The notes beneath the pieces are model-generated. The model was not told where the DNA came from. It did no database searches and saw only the letters and a program-made list of their open reading frames with translations. The translations under genes and the position numbers were made by a program. A stretch of 64,000 nt of DNA, from the NCBI RefSeq assembly GCF_900176505.1, contig NZ_FWYB01000001.1, positions 593,400 through 657,399 of the forward strand, in the 5' to 3' direction. Origin of the DNA: Pedobacter nyackensis. GTDB taxonomy: Bacteria; Bacteroidota; Bacteroidia; Sphingobacteriales; Sphingobacteriaceae. Numbering within the stretch: the first letter of the stretch is position 1; every line of letters begins with the position of its first letter. This document shows positions 8,712 to 18,633 of the stretch, one piece after another.

Positions 8712-9860
8712 ATGGAAAGAATTTATCTAGATAATGCTGCAACTACACCCATAGATAAGGAAGTAGTAGCTGAGATGGTTCATGTAATGAACAATTATTA
8801 TGGAAATCCGTCTTCAATTCATGCTCAGGGCCGTGAGGTACGTACTTTAATTGAGAAAGCCAGAAAAACTGTTGCCGGAATATTAAATGCTACACCTGCA
8901 GAGATATTTTTTACTTCAGGAGGTACTGAAGCTGATAATACAGCCATTCGTTGTGGTATTGCTGCTTATAAAATCAAACATGCCATCACCTCTAAGATAG
9001 AGCATCATGCTGTAGAGCATACCTTAAACATGCTGTTAAAGGAAGGTGTAATCGATAAGTTGAGCTTTGTAAATATTGATGAAAAAGGTAATGTTGACTA
9101 CAACCATCTGGAAGAATTACTTAAAAACAATGAGCGTACCTTCGTATCGTTAATGCACGCCAACAATGAGTTGGGTACTTTAACAGATATAGAAAGGGTG
9201 GGAGATATCTGTGAAGCTTACAATGCAATTTACCACTGTGATACCGTGCAAACCATGGGACACTATGTTCATGATGTAAGAAAGCTGAAAGCGCAATTTA
9301 TTGTATGTGCTGCTCATAAATTACACGGACCTAAAGGCGTTGGTTTCCTGTTTGTAAACCATAGCGTTAAAATCAGTCCGATGATTTTGGGTGGTGCACA
9401 GGAGCGTAACATGCGCGGTGGAACAGAAAACGTATACGGAATTGTTGGTTTGGCAAAGGCACTTGAAATTGCTTATGCTGAAATGGAGCAACACCAGAGC
9501 CATATTCAGGAGCTGAAAACCTATTTAAAAGATAAGTTGAGTAAAGAGATTGCAGACATTTCTTTTAACGGAGAAACTGATGCTGATAAAAGTTTATATA
9601 CCGTGTTGAACGTTTCATTCCCGGCAATGGAAATGGCCGATATGTTGTTGTTTAACCTGGACATCAACGGTATCTCTGCTTCTGGAGGTAGTGCATGCTC
9701 ATCGGGTTCTAACATCGGTTCTCATGTACTTAATGGTATAGGCGCTGATGCGAACAGACCCTCTGTACGTTTCTCATTCAGTAAATACAATACTAAAGAG
9801 GAATTAGATTTTGTTGTAGAAAAAGTAAAGCAAATCGTAGATCAGAACGTAAATGTTTAA
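8712..9860 (+). CDS. Cysteine desulfurase (NifS/IscS family)
   Basis: A 382-aa PLP enzyme that takes sulfur from cysteine for Fe-S clusters or thiolation. It begins with the family signature YLDNAATTP. The PLP Lys is K203 in AAHKLHGPKG, and the persulfide-carrying Cys is C329 in SGGSACSSGS. Length is typical. No iscU or suf gene is adjacent, so iscS versus nifS naming is left open. Probably co-transcribed with glmM. Confidence 0.92.
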   Translation: MERIYLDNAATTPIDKEVVAEMVHVMNNYYGNPSSIHAQGREVRTLIEKARKTVAGILNATPAEIFFTSGGTEADNTAIRCGIAAYKIKHAITSKIEHHAVEHTLNMLLKEGVIDKLSFVNIDEKGNVDYNHLEELLKNNERTFVSLMHANNELGTLTDIERVGDICEAYNAIYHCDTVQTMGHYVHDVRKLKAQFIVCAAHKLHGPKGVGFLFVNHSVKISPMILGGAQERNMRGGTENVYGIVGLAKALEIAYAEMEQHQSHIQELKTYLKDKLSKEIADISFNGETDADKSLYTVLNVSFPAMEMADMLLFNLDINGISASGGSACSSGSNIGSHVLNGIGADANRPSVRFSFSKYNTKEELDFVVEKVKQIVDQNVNV

Positions 9861-9938
9861 AATTTTAAAACAGAACATATATCAAGATTGTTTTTAAGGT
9901 ACAGAAAACAGAGTTTCTTACCATAAATGTTTTTGATT

Positions 9939-10145
9939 ATGAAAAAGGAGAAAAAAGATGAGGGTGGAAAAGCACACAGAAAAACTGTTTACAAAGAAAC
10001 CAAAGAGCTCATCAGTGACACAGAATTAAATAGCGGAGATACTTCCTCCGTTTTTGACTTGGGTAGGAATGATTTCGTGATAAGACCAAGAAGAAGGAAC
10101 AGACCACTCGGGTCGGGGCACGAACCAGGAACTATTCCGGGATAG
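9939..10145 (+). CDS. Small basic hypothetical protein
   Basis: A 68-aa ORF from the ATG at 9939 (an in-frame ATG at 9927 would add MFLI). It is rich in Lys/Arg/Glu, with a basic cluster RPRRRNRP and a Gly/Pro-rich end GHEPGTIPG. No signal peptide, membrane helix or known domain is seen. It fills the gap between the cysteine desulfurase gene and a strong terminator, which supports it being a gene. Function unknown. Confidence 0.55.
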   Translation: MKKEKKDEGGKAHRKTVYKETKELISDTELNSGDTSSVFDLGRNDFVIRPRRRNRPLGSGHEPGTIPG

Positions 10146-10151
10146 AGATAT

Positions 10152-10187
10152 AAAAAAAGGGCTTGTGTTAAAACAAGCCCTTTTTTT
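10152..10187. terminator. Bidirectional intrinsic terminator
   Basis: GGGCTTGT (10159-10166) pairs with ACAAGCCC (10173-10180). The stem is flanked by seven A on the left and seven T on the right, so it can stop plus-strand transcription from the small gene and minus-strand transcription from accD (stop at 10207 lies just to the right). Confidence 0.85.
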
Positions 10188-10206
10188 ATATCTGTAATTT
10201 TTCCTT

Positions 10207-11052
10207 TTAGTTCTTCATCATCTTGATAAATGTTGCCAGTTTAGCTTTCATCGCTCTTCTGTCAACAATAAAATCAAGGAATCCGTGTTCCAGAACAAAC
10301 TCTGCAGTCTGGAAACCTTTAGGTAAATCCTTTTTAATGGTTTCTTTAATTACCCTTGGACCTGCAAAACCGATTAATGAACCCGGTTCAGCAATGTTAA
10401 TATCACCCAGCATAGCGTAAGAAGCGGTAACACCACCTGTGGTTGGGTCGGTTAGTAAGGAAATGTACGGGATTTTAGCCTGACTCAACAAAGCGAGCTT
10501 TGCCGAAGTTTTAGCCATCTGCATCAATGAAAATGCAGCCTCCATCATCCTTGCACCACCTGATTTTGAAATCATCAGGAAAGGGATTTTGTGTTTAATG
10601 CTGTAATCAATAGAACGGGCAATCTTTTCACCTACTACGGAACCCATTGAACCGCCAATGAAATTGAAGTCCATACAGGCCACAACAAGGTCTTCACCTT
10701 CTATTTTACCATGAGCAGCCCTTATAGCATCTTTTAGACCTGTTTTGGCCATGCTTTCTACCAATCTATCGGTATAAGGTTTACTGTCAGTGAAATTTAA
10801 CGGGTCGCCCGATGTTAAATTTGGAAACAGTTCTGTAAACTGATTGTCGTCAAATAATACCTGAAAGTACTCTTTAGACCCAACACGCAAATGATAGCTG
10901 CAGTATTGGCAAACATATTTATTTTCTTCAAGGTCTGCACTGTGTAACGCTTTCTTGCAATTAGGGCACTTATTCCATAAACCATCTGGTGCCTCTTTTT
11001 TTTCTTCCGTTAACGTACTGATACCTTTTTTTTCTCTCTTAAACCAAGCCAT
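10207..11052 (-). CDS. accD: Acetyl-CoA carboxylase carboxyltransferase subunit beta
   Basis: A 281-aa protein that, with AccA, transfers the carboxyl group from biotin to acetyl-CoA for fatty-acid synthesis. The N-terminal zinc ribbon has Cys29, Cys32, Cys48 and Cys51. The crotonase-like core follows, with [11 protein letters not shown] and [12 protein letters not shown]. The start at 11052 ([10 protein letters not shown]) is the family-typical N-terminus; the upstream ATG at 11079 only adds nine residues. accA is not in the window. Divergent from fbaA. Confidence 0.94.
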   Translation of the reverse strand: MAWFKREKKGISTLTEEKKEAPDGLWNKCPNCKKALHSADLEENKYVCQYCSYHLRVGSKEYFQVLFDDNQFTELFPNLTSGDPLNFTDSKPYTDRLVESMAKTGLKDAIRAAHGKIEGEDLVVACMDFNFIGGSMGSVVGEKIARSIDYSIKHKIPFLMISKSGGARMMEAAFSLMQMAKTSAKLALLSQAKIPYISLLTDPTTGGVTASYAMLGDINIAEPGSLIGFAGPRVIKETIKKDLPKGFQTAEFVLEHGFLDFIVDRRAMKAKLATFIKMMKN

Positions 11053-11118
11053 GTTATTTGTTGAAAAATGCGAGTACAAAGAAACAAAAAAAAATTAGAA
11101 CAGTTTAAGGTATTTTGA

Positions 11119-11149
11119 TTTGGCCAGATTGATATTTTTCATAACTTCG
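11119..11149 (+). promoter_or_regulatory. Candidate promoter for fbaA
   Basis: TTTG (11119-11122), a 19-nt spacer and TAACTTCG (11142-11149). This is one mismatch from the TAnnTTTG -7 consensus with the classical spacing. The fbaA ATG is 22 nt downstream. Confidence 0.5.
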
Positions 11150-11171
11150 GGCATATCTAAAATCAAAAATA

Positions 11172-12251
11172 ATGAGTTTAAAAGGCTATAAAGGCGTAAT
11201 TTACGGAGATGCTGTTCAGGAGTTATTTGAGCAGGCTAAAAAACATCAATTTGCTTTACCAGCGGTAAATGTTACAGGCACCAACACCATCAATGCAGTT
11301 ATGGAAACTGCAAAAGCAGTTAATTCACCTGTTATGATTCAGTTATCAAACGGAGGTGCGCAGTTTTATGCAGGAAAAACATTAAACAATGATAATTTAA
11401 ATGCATGTGTATTAGGTGCTGTATCGGCTGCTAAACACGTTCATTTACTTGCAGAGCATTATGGTGTAGCAGTTGTATTGCACACCGATCATGCTGCTAA
11501 AAAATTATTACCATGGATTGATGGATTGCTAGACCACGGCGAGAAATTCTTTGCAGAGCATGGTAAACCACTATTTTCTTCTCACATGCTTGATCTTTCG
11601 GAAGAATCTATCGAAGAAAACATGGAGATCTCGGCTAAATATTTAGCGCGTATGGCTAAAATGGGCATGACTATCGAAATCGAGCTGGGTGTTACCGGTG
11701 GCGAGGAAGATGGAGTAGATAACAGCGATGTGGATAGCTCAAAATTATATACACAACCTTCTGAAGTAGCTTATGCTTACGAAGAACTGAGTAAAGTAAG
11801 TGATAAATTTACTGTAGCTGCTGCATTTGGTAACGTTCATGGTGTATATAAACCAGGTAACGTTAAATTACAGCCGGTAATCCTTAAAAACTCTCAGGAC
11901 TATATCAAAGAGAAATTTAACCTTACTGCTGAAAAACCAATCAACTTTGTATTCCATGGTGGTTCTGGTTCTTCTCAGGAAGAGATCAGAGAAGCTATTT
12001 CTTACGGCGCTATCAAAATGAATATCGATACAGATATGCAATGGGCAATGTGGGAAGGTATCCTGGACTATTATAAAGCTAATGAAGCTTATCTTCAAGC
12101 ACAAATCGGTAACCCTGATGGTGATGATAAGCCAAATAAAAAGTACTATGATCCACGCGTTTGGTTACGTAAAGGCGAAGAGCAATTTGTTAAACGTTTA
12201 ACTCAGGCTTTCGAGGATTTGAACTGTACAAACGCAAGCGATAAATTATAA
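11172..12251 (+). CDS. fbaA: Class II fructose-bisphosphate aldolase
   Basis: A 359-aa zinc-dependent aldolase, the same length as the E. coli class II enzyme. It cleaves fructose-1,6-bisphosphate in glycolysis and works in reverse for gluconeogenesis. Visible motifs are the first zinc histidine region LHTDHAAKKLLPW, EIELGVTGGEEDGVDN, FGNVHGVYKPG and the phosphate-binding VFHGGSGS. It is followed at once by a strong terminator, so it is monocistronic. Confidence 0.96.
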   Translation: MSLKGYKGVIYGDAVQELFEQAKKHQFALPAVNVTGTNTINAVMETAKAVNSPVMIQLSNGGAQFYAGKTLNNDNLNACVLGAVSAAKHVHLLAEHYGVAVVLHTDHAAKKLLPWIDGLLDHGEKFFAEHGKPLFSSHMLDLSEESIEENMEISAKYLARMAKMGMTIEIELGVTGGEEDGVDNSDVDSSKLYTQPSEVAYAYEELSKVSDKFTVAAAFGNVHGVYKPGNVKLQPVILKNSQDYIKEKFNLTAEKPINFVFHGGSGSSQEEIREAISYGAIKMNIDTDMQWAMWEGILDYYKANEAYLQAQIGNPDGDDKPNKKYYDPRVWLRKGEEQFVKRLTQAFEDLNCTNASDKL

Positions 12252-12270
12252 TTTCGCTTAAAATTGATAA

Positions 12271-12307
12271 AAAGGGCTATACCATCATGGTATAGCCCTT
12301 TTTTTAT
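12271..12307 (+). terminator. Rho-independent terminator after fbaA
   Basis: A near-perfect palindrome centred at about 12286, with arms of up to 15 bp (AAAGGGCTATACCAT and its complement). It is followed by a T-run reaching 12307, twenty nt past the fbaA stop. Confidence 0.88.
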
Positions 12308-12362
12308 ATGTATTAGGTAGTTGCGCAAATAATGATGAACTTAGAAATACATATGCTGAATT

Positions 12363-12851
12363 ATGAGAAAGAAGAAGACAACCTATAGTTTATTTGAACG
12401 TTTTGCCAATGCAGCAACCAGATTTACGGGAAGTTCACCTGCCTTTCTGGGTGCTACTGCTATTGTGATCCTATGGGCACTTACAGGACCATTTTTTAAC
12501 TATTCGGAAACCTGGCAGCTGGTGATCAATACGGGAACAACCATCATTACATTCCTGATGGTTTTTTTAATTCAAAAAGCGCAAAACAAAGATGGCAAGG
12601 CCATTCAGCTAAAACTGAATGAATTGATTGCTGCCCATGAAAGGGCCAGTAACAGGATGGTAGATATTGAAGACCTCACCGAAACAGAGCTCGACCAGCT
12701 TCATAAATTTTATGTAACATTGGCTAATCTGGCTAAAAAAGAAAGCAATATTCATTCTTCGCACTCCATAGATGCTGCCGAAGAGATACACGAAATTAAA
12801 ATTAAATTAAAGAGACATGGAAGAATTGCGGGTAAAGAAGACCAAAAATAA
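12363..12851 (+). CDS. Low-affinity iron permease family protein
   Basis: A 162-aa membrane protein. The N-terminal FERFANAATRFTGSSPAF leads into two membrane helices (residues ~25-45 and ~55-72). The cytoplasmic ALQKAQNKDGKAIQ-like segment (here FLIQKAQNKDGKAIQLKLNE) and a helical tail follow. This matches the bacterial branch of the low-affinity iron permease family (fungal Fet4-related); bacterial function is unproven. It overlaps the following GNAT gene by 35 nt. Confidence 0.82.
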   Translation: MRKKKTTYSLFERFANAATRFTGSSPAFLGATAIVILWALTGPFFNYSETWQLVINTGTTIITFLMVFLIQKAQNKDGKAIQLKLNELIAAHERASNRMVDIEDLTETELDQLHKFYVTLANLAKKESNIHSSHSIDAAEEIHEIKIKLKRHGRIAGKEDQK

Positions 12852-13242
12852 AGAAGAACTGGAAAAGGTATTTGAGATAAGGAAAACGGTTTTTGTAGAA
12901 GAGCAAAACTGTCCGCCTGAACTGGAATGGGAAAATGAAGACGTATCCATTCACTTTCTTGCTGAAATGAATGGCGAAGCCTGTGGTGCCTGCCGCTGGC
13001 GCAAAACCGACCATGGATATAAACTGGAACGCTTTGCTGTATTAAAAGAGTTTAGAGGGAAAAGAATAGGGCAGGCTCTGGTAGCAGCAGCTCTGGCTGA
13101 TTTACCGGAAAATGCAGATTATATTTATCTGAATGCTCAAATAACAGCCATGCCACTATATGCCCGATTTGGTTTTATATCCGAAGGAGAACAATTTGAT
13201 GAAGCCGGAATACAGCACTTTAAAATGGTTAAGAAGGCATAA
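12817..13242 (+). CDS. GNAT family N-acetyltransferase
   Basis: A 141-aa protein with the GNAT acetyl-CoA signature in LERFAVLKEFRGKRIGQAL and the C-terminal strand/helix IYLNAQITAMPLYARFGF. The N-terminal IRKTVFVEEQNCPPELEW resembles the ElaA-like branch. The substrate is unknown. The start at 12817 lies inside the end of the iron-permease gene and begins MEELRVKKTK; internal methionines come too late for the fold. Confidence 0.86.
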   Translation: MEELRVKKTKNKEELEKVFEIRKTVFVEEQNCPPELEWENEDVSIHFLAEMNGEACGACRWRKTDHGYKLERFAVLKEFRGKRIGQALVAAALADLPENADYIYLNAQITAMPLYARFGFISEGEQFDEAGIQHFKMVKKA

Positions 13243-13250
13243 TTAACTGG

Positions 13251-14126
13251 TTACAAGAATACTTTGGCAGCGTAGGCAACCGCCTCCTGCCATTTTTCCA
13301 TATTCAAGCCTAAAGGTTCGTCTTTACTATTTAAATAACTGATCAGGTCTTCCGTAGCCATATTGCCCGTTAAATCGTCTGCAGCCATCGGACAGCCACC
13401 AAAACCTTTTAAAGCGCTATCATAGCGCCTGCAACCACTTTCGTAAGCCGCTTCTATTTTTTCAAATCGGGTATAAGGCGTACTGTGCAAATGCAGACCA
13501 ATCTCAACGCCAAGCTCGGGGCTTTCAAATCGTTTAATCAGCGGTGGTACAATCTCTTTTATCTTTTCAGGAGTAGATACACCTGTGGTGTCGGATAAGG
13601 CAAGGATCTTAGCGCCATGACCAACCAGTTCATCTGCCCATCTTTCTACAATTTCTGTATTCCATTCATCTCCGTAAGGATTTCCAAAGCCCATAGAAAG
13701 ATAAATCACTGCAGTTTTATTGGTACGGTCGCATATTTCCAGTAAGTTTTTTACGGTATCCAGGGATTGTGCTATACTTGAATTGGTATTTCGTTGCTGG
13801 AACGTTTCTGAGATAGAAAAAGGGAAACCAAGGTAACTGATCTGCGGATGCGAAGCGGCTTCCTCTGCACCTCTTAAATTGGCTACAATGGCCAATAGTT
13901 TTGATTGTGTATTGCTTAAGTCGAGTTTCGACAAAACCTCCGCTGTATCCCGCAGTTGCGGAATGGCTTTCGGTGAAACAAAACTGCCAAAATCTATCGT
14001 GTCAAAACCTACCTGAAGCAATAAATTAATATAAGCGGCCTTCAGGTCTGTATCAATAAAATCGTGTATACCCTGCATGGCGTCTCTCGGACATTCAATC
14101 AGTTTAACCGGTTTTTGTGCTGTCAT
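13251..14126 (-). CDS. Hydroxymethylglutaryl-CoA lyase
   Basis: A 291-aa TIM-barrel enzyme of the HMGL-like family, splitting HMG-CoA to acetyl-CoA and acetoacetate (leucine catabolism). The N-terminal ECPRDAMQG corresponds to the catalytic Arg-Asp region. GLHLHSTPYTRFEKI provides metal-binding His residues, and LKGFGGCPMA contains the catalytic Cys loop. It overlaps the upstream ndh stop by 4 nt (ATGA), so the two are co-translated although no functional link is obvious. Confidence 0.86.
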   Translation of the reverse strand: MTAQKPVKLIECPRDAMQGIHDFIDTDLKAAYINLLLQVGFDTIDFGSFVSPKAIPQLRDTAEVLSKLDLSNTQSKLLAIVANLRGAEEAASHPQISYLGFPFSISETFQQRNTNSSIAQSLDTVKNLLEICDRTNKTAVIYLSMGFGNPYGDEWNTEIVERWADELVGHGAKILALSDTTGVSTPEKIKEIVPPLIKRFESPELGVEIGLHLHSTPYTRFEKIEAAYESGCRRYDSALKGFGGCPMAADDLTGNMATEDLISYLNSKDEPLGLNMEKWQEAVAYAAKVFL

Positions 14127-15430
14127 ATGTTTTCTAACTCTTTGTCTATGCTGTTTTCTTTAAAATATGGGCGGATAATCAACCTGGTACCTCTGTCGTA
14201 GCTAAAATAGCTCCATACCCAGTTTACAAATACCACCAGTTTATTTCTAAAGCCTACCAGCGTCATCAAATGTACAAACATCCAGGTAAACCATGCAAAT
14301 ACACCCTGAAATCTGATCTTATGAAGATCCACTACCGCTCTGTTCCTTCCAACCGTAGCCATTGTGCCCTTATCGGTATATTTAAAAGGAACAAGCGGTT
14401 TTTTCTCCAGGATATTGATCAGGTTTCTGGCCAGGAGCTTTCCCTGCTGGATAGCAGCAGGAGCAACGCCCGGGTGTCCGTTTGGAAATTCTTCAGTAAC
14501 CATGGCTGCCACATCGCCAATGGCATATATATTTTCGTAACCATCAACGAGGTTGATCTCATTTACTTTGAGTCTGTTCCCTCGTACAATATGCTCCGTA
14601 TTTAATCCGTCTAATACTACACCTTTTACGCCGGCCGACCAAATAACAGTCGAAGTAGGAATCTTTTGTCCGTCCAATAAGCTTAAAATCTTTCCATCGT
14701 AAGCCTGAACACGGGAGTTATTCATAATGGTTACGCCCAGTTCTGTTAAAAACTCAGCAGATTTTTGTTGTGACTGGACCGACATGGCGCCCAGTAATTC
14801 CGGTGAGCCCTCAATGAGGTATATGTTTACATCGTTAATGTTCAGGTCAGGGTAATCATTTTTAAGCACGTGCTTTTTTAGTTCGGCCAGAGCACCTGCT
14901 GTTTCCACGCCCGTTGGTCCGCCACCAACCACTACAAAGTTCAGCATCTGTGCCTTTACCATAGGATCAGCAGCAATTTGTGCGGCTTCAAGGTTTTGTA
15001 AAATCAAACTCCTCAGGTTTAGTGCTTCAGGGATGGATTTCATGGGCATGGCATTATGTTCTATTTCCGTCTGCCCGAAGAAATTGCTTGTGGAGCCTGT
15101 TGCCAATACCAGGTAGTCGTATTCAATGGTTCCTATAGAAGTTTCAATAGTGTTCTCGGCAGGGCGGACCTTATGCACCTCCGTTACCCTGAAAGTCAGG
15201 TTTTTTTGCCCTTTAAAGATCTTTCGTATGGGGAAAGCAATAGAATCGGCCTCCAGGCCTCCAGTAGCTACCTGGTACAGCAAGGGCTGAAAGGTATGGT
15301 AATTGTGCTTATCCAGCATCATCACATCTACAGGCTCATCGCTTAATTTTTTGGTCAGCTCAATCCCACCAAATCCACCACCCACAATAACAATTCTTGG
15401 TTTACTGCCTTTTGGAAAATGTTGGTTCAT
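14123..15430 (-). CDS. Type II NADH dehydrogenase (FAD-dependent)
   Basis: A 435-aa flavoprotein. Its first Rossmann motif is IVIVGGGFGGIELTKKL, the second is FVVVGGGPTGVETAGAL, and the FAD-binding YAIGDVAAM comes near residue 310. A C-terminal amphipathic region (FQGVFAWFTWMFVHLMTLVG) suits monotopic attachment to the inner membrane, where NDH-2 passes electrons from NADH to quinone without pumping protons. The start at 15430 (MNQHFPKGSKPR) is chosen because the upstream 24 codons overlap the secDF terminator region. Confidence 0.86.
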   Translation of the reverse strand: MNQHFPKGSKPRIVIVGGGFGGIELTKKLSDEPVDVMMLDKHNYHTFQPLLYQVATGGLEADSIAFPIRKIFKGQKNLTFRVTEVHKVRPAENTIETSIGTIEYDYLVLATGSTSNFFGQTEIEHNAMPMKSIPEALNLRSLILQNLEAAQIAADPMVKAQMLNFVVVGGGPTGVETAGALAELKKHVLKNDYPDLNINDVNIYLIEGSPELLGAMSVQSQQKSAEFLTELGVTIMNNSRVQAYDGKILSLLDGQKIPTSTVIWSAGVKGVVLDGLNTEHIVRGNRLKVNEINLVDGYENIYAIGDVAAMVTEEFPNGHPGVAPAAIQQGKLLARNLINILEKKPLVPFKYTDKGTMATVGRNRAVVDLHKIRFQGVFAWFTWMFVHLMTLVGFRNKLVVFVNWVWSYFSYDRGTRLIIRPYFKENSIDKELENI

Positions 15431-15486
15431 AATATTGGGTTTCAGTAAATGTTTACAACAACGATTAGTAAAAATATATAACAAAC

Positions 15487-15515
15487 AAAAAAGGCATCCC
15501 AAAAAGGATGCCTTT
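15487..15515 (-). terminator. Rho-independent terminator after secDF
   Basis: On the minus strand a GGCATCC-type 7- to 10-bp stem (arms about 15491-15499 and 15506-15514) is followed by a T-rich tail (the A-run at 15487-15492 on the plus strand). It lies between the secDF stop and the ndh start. Confidence 0.72.
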
Positions 15516-15538
15516 AATTATAATGTGTAAGAATTTAC

Positions 15539-18520
15539 TTACTTTTTAACTTTTACGTTGGCTTCACCTAAGTCTAATACGATAGGGGTAGAGATACATA
15601 ATGATGAGTATGTACCGATAATACGACCAATTAACAAGGCAAATATAAATCCGCGGATACTTGCACCACCGAAAACAAAGATTACCAACAATACGAAGAA
15701 TACAGTTAATGAAGTCAGGATAGTACGACTCAATGTGCTGTTTAGTGCAAAATTGATTAGGTTTTCTTTTTCTTTACCATGTAAATCATCTTTACCTGCT
15801 TCAGTTAATTTCTCACGGATCCTGTCGAATACAACAACCGTTTCAGTCATGGTATAACCCATTACGGTTAAGATAGCTGCGATGAAATCCTGACCGATCT
15901 CTAATGAGAATGGAAGCACACCATCTAAAATAGTATAGAATGAAAGTACAAGTAATACGTCGTGGAACAAAGCGATAACCGCACCTAAACCATAGTTTAG
16001 TTTCTTAAACCTTACCACGATGTAGATAAACATCACTAAACATGAGAACAATATCGCGCCATAAGCACTGTATAGAATGTCGCTCGCGATGATCGGACCA
16101 ACTTTCTCGTTACTCTCAATGGTATATTTAGCGCCAGTTTGATCCAAACCAGATTTTAATGCCGTCTCAACAATTTTATCAGCTTCAGTATCGGTATCAG
16201 TGATGTGGTAAGTAGTCGTGATTTTTAATTCATTGTCACCACCAGCAGTTTTAACAATCGTTTCTGATTCAGGGAATACTGAGTTTAATTTAGCTTTTAC
16301 GTCTTCAGTATGCATCCCTTTATCAAAGTGAACGATGTAAGTTCTTCCACCTTTAAAGTCGATACCTAAGTTTAAACCATCATTTTTAATATAGAAAATA
16401 ACACCTAAAGCAATAATAACTGCAGAGATCGTGTAATATAATTTTCTATGTCCAACGAAGTTGAAAGCGATGTTTTTAAACGCGTGAATGGTGTATTTGT
16501 TACCAAAAGTAATGTCAACTTTCTTGTCTAATAAAGTTTCGAATACTATACGTGAGATCAATACTGCACAGAATAGAGAAGACAAGATACCAATACAAAG
16601 TGTTGTAGCAAAACCTTGAACCGGACCACTACCGAATACATAAAGGATAACACCCAATACCAATACGGTAACGTTTGAATCGATGATAGAAGACATTGCA
16701 TGTTTGAAACCTTCTTTGATCGCTACAGGAGTAGATTTACCTAAAGTAAGTTCTTCCCTAACACGTTCGAAGATCAGGATGTTCGCATCCACTGATAAAC
16801 CGATTACCAATACGATACCTGCGATACCTGGCAATGTTAATACTGCACCGAGCGATACCAGGATTCCCATAATGAAGAATAAGTTGATCACCAATGCAAG
16901 GTTAGCAACCCATCCAGCTTTGTTATAATAAACAGCCATGAAGATCAGGATCACCACGAAAGCAAGTACAAACGATAATAAACCGTTATGGATAGCTACT
17001 TCACCTAATGATGGTCCAACCACAAATTCACCAACGATTCTTGCAGGAGCAGGTAATTTACCAGCCTTTAAGATGTTTGCTAAATCTTGTGTATCGTTTT
17101 GTGTAAAGTTACCAGTGATTTGTGAAACACCACCAGCGATTTCGTTTTGTACAGTAGGAGCAGAGTAAACTGTATTATCTAATACAATAGCAATTGCTTT
17201 TTTATTGTTTGCATCTGCAGAAGCTTCAGCGGTAATTTTTTTCCATTTTGAAGCACCGTCACCAGTCATGTACATGGTAACCTCAGGTTTGCCATGCTGA
17301 TCGAAATCAGAACGGGCATCGCTGATCGCTTCACCACCTAAATCTGGTTTGCCATCTAAAGAAGTAACTTTGATTGCATACAATTCAAAAATCTTACTAG
17401 GCGTTTGCGTACCTAAATCAGCAGGCTTAACACTCCACATGAATTTGTAAGTCTGAGGAATGATTGCTGCAATTTCTGGTCTTTTCAGGAATGCATTTAC
17501 TTTAGCAGTATCTTTTTGAGCTACCCATCCAACAACTGGTCCCGGACGTAATGCAGGCTGACCATTCTCACCTTGGTAAGTAGGGATGTTTAATATGGCG
17601 AATAATGGATTAGATTTTGCAAGCTCGTTATTTTTAACGTTTGCTGAATCTTTAGTATCTGTAGTTTTAGCTAAACCAGCTAATTTACTTCCAGCTTTAG
17701 CTGTAGTGTCTTTTGCTCCTGCAGCTGACGAAGTATCTTTAGTTGTATGTTTTAAAGTAGTAGCTAAAGTTTTGTTGATGTTTTCTAAAACAGGGTATAC
17801 TTCTTCATTCTGGTATACTTGCCAGAATTGTAACTCAGCAGAACCTTGTAGTAGTTTGTGAACACGTTCTTTATCTTGCACACCTGGCATCTCAATCAGG
17901 ATACGGTTAGTACCTTCTTGTTTCTGCATGTTCGGACTCACTACACCGAAACCATCAATACGGCTTCTGATAATGATGAATGAACGATCGATCGCGCTGG
18001 TAGCTTCTTTAGATAAGAAGGTTTTTACTTCAGCATTGCTCGCATTAGGCTTTAACAATTTTGCGTTGTCCTGGTTAGAGAAGAAATCTACAAGCTGTGA
18101 GTTCGGAGCAAGTTTTTCGTACTCGTCAACAAACAAACTAACGTAGTCTTTACCGCCAGCATTTAAGCGCTGTTGTGCAGCAGCCAAAGCTTTGTTAAAA
18201 TTAACATCATCGGTATTTCCGGCTAAAGATTTAACCAGCTCACCTAACGAAATTTCCATCGTTACGTTCATACCACCTTTAAGGTCCAGACCAAGGTTAA
18301 TTTCTTTTCCTTTACAGAACTGATAATTAAAACCGAAAAGCGGATAAACCGGCACAGTGGCCATCGAGTCTAAATAAGCTTTTTCTTTTTCTACGTCTCC
18401 TTTAGCATAAGCTTTTGCGTCTTTTTCAACCTTCGATGTGACGAAGTTGAATGAGAGAGAATACACACAGACAATACCTAATAGTATTGCCATAAATTTA
18501 ATGAAACCTTTACCCTGCAT
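15539..18520 (-). CDS. secDF: Fused protein translocase SecDF
   Basis: A 993-aa fusion of SecD and SecF, the normal state in Bacteroidota. The SecD half has an N-terminal helix, GLDLKGGMNVTME (residues ~75-90), a large periplasmic domain with an inserted Ala/Lys/Thr-rich stretch around residues 260-300, and six C-terminal helices including GLSVDANILIFERVREEL. The SecF half carries LGIDFKGGRTYIV and ETVVVFDRIREKL. It uses the proton motive force to pull exported proteins out of SecYEG. The partner YajC is encoded at 1606-1932. Confidence 0.95.
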   Translation of the reverse strand: MQGKGFIKFMAILLGIVCVYSLSFNFVTSKVEKDAKAYAKGDVEKEKAYLDSMATVPVYPLFGFNYQFCKGKEINLGLDLKGGMNVTMEISLGELVKSLAGNTDDVNFNKALAAAQQRLNAGGKDYVSLFVDEYEKLAPNSQLVDFFSNQDNAKLLKPNASNAEVKTFLSKEATSAIDRSFIIIRSRIDGFGVVSPNMQKQEGTNRILIEMPGVQDKERVHKLLQGSAELQFWQVYQNEEVYPVLENINKTLATTLKHTTKDTSSAAGAKDTTAKAGSKLAGLAKTTDTKDSANVKNNELAKSNPLFAILNIPTYQGENGQPALRPGPVVGWVAQKDTAKVNAFLKRPEIAAIIPQTYKFMWSVKPADLGTQTPSKIFELYAIKVTSLDGKPDLGGEAISDARSDFDQHGKPEVTMYMTGDGASKWKKITAEASADANNKKAIAIVLDNTVYSAPTVQNEIAGGVSQITGNFTQNDTQDLANILKAGKLPAPARIVGEFVVGPSLGEVAIHNGLLSFVLAFVVILIFMAVYYNKAGWVANLALVINLFFIMGILVSLGAVLTLPGIAGIVLVIGLSVDANILIFERVREELTLGKSTPVAIKEGFKHAMSSIIDSNVTVLVLGVILYVFGSGPVQGFATTLCIGILSSLFCAVLISRIVFETLLDKKVDITFGNKYTIHAFKNIAFNFVGHRKLYYTISAVIIALGVIFYIKNDGLNLGIDFKGGRTYIVHFDKGMHTEDVKAKLNSVFPESETIVKTAGGDNELKITTTYHITDTDTEADKIVETALKSGLDQTGAKYTIESNEKVGPIIASDILYSAYGAILFSCLVMFIYIVVRFKKLNYGLGAVIALFHDVLLVLSFYTILDGVLPFSLEIGQDFIAAILTVMGYTMTETVVVFDRIREKLTEAGKDDLHGKEKENLINFALNSTLSRTILTSLTVFFVLLVIFVFGGASIRGFIFALLIGRIIGTYSSLCISTPIVLDLGEANVKVKK

Positions 18521-18571
18521 TTGTTCGTAATTATTAGTCTATATATGCTATATATTTTTTTAACAAGTCGG

Positions 18572-18579
18572 CAAATCTA
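18572..18579 (-). promoter_or_regulatory. -7 box for secDF
   Basis: A perfect minus-strand TAnnTTTG (TAGATTTG) about 50 nt before the secDF start. No convincing -33 TTTG was found at the usual spacing. Confidence 0.35.
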
Positions 18580-18633
18580 ATTATTTTTTTAATTAATAGG
18601 CCACCTTATTGATTTTTTATTAAAGAGCCTCAA

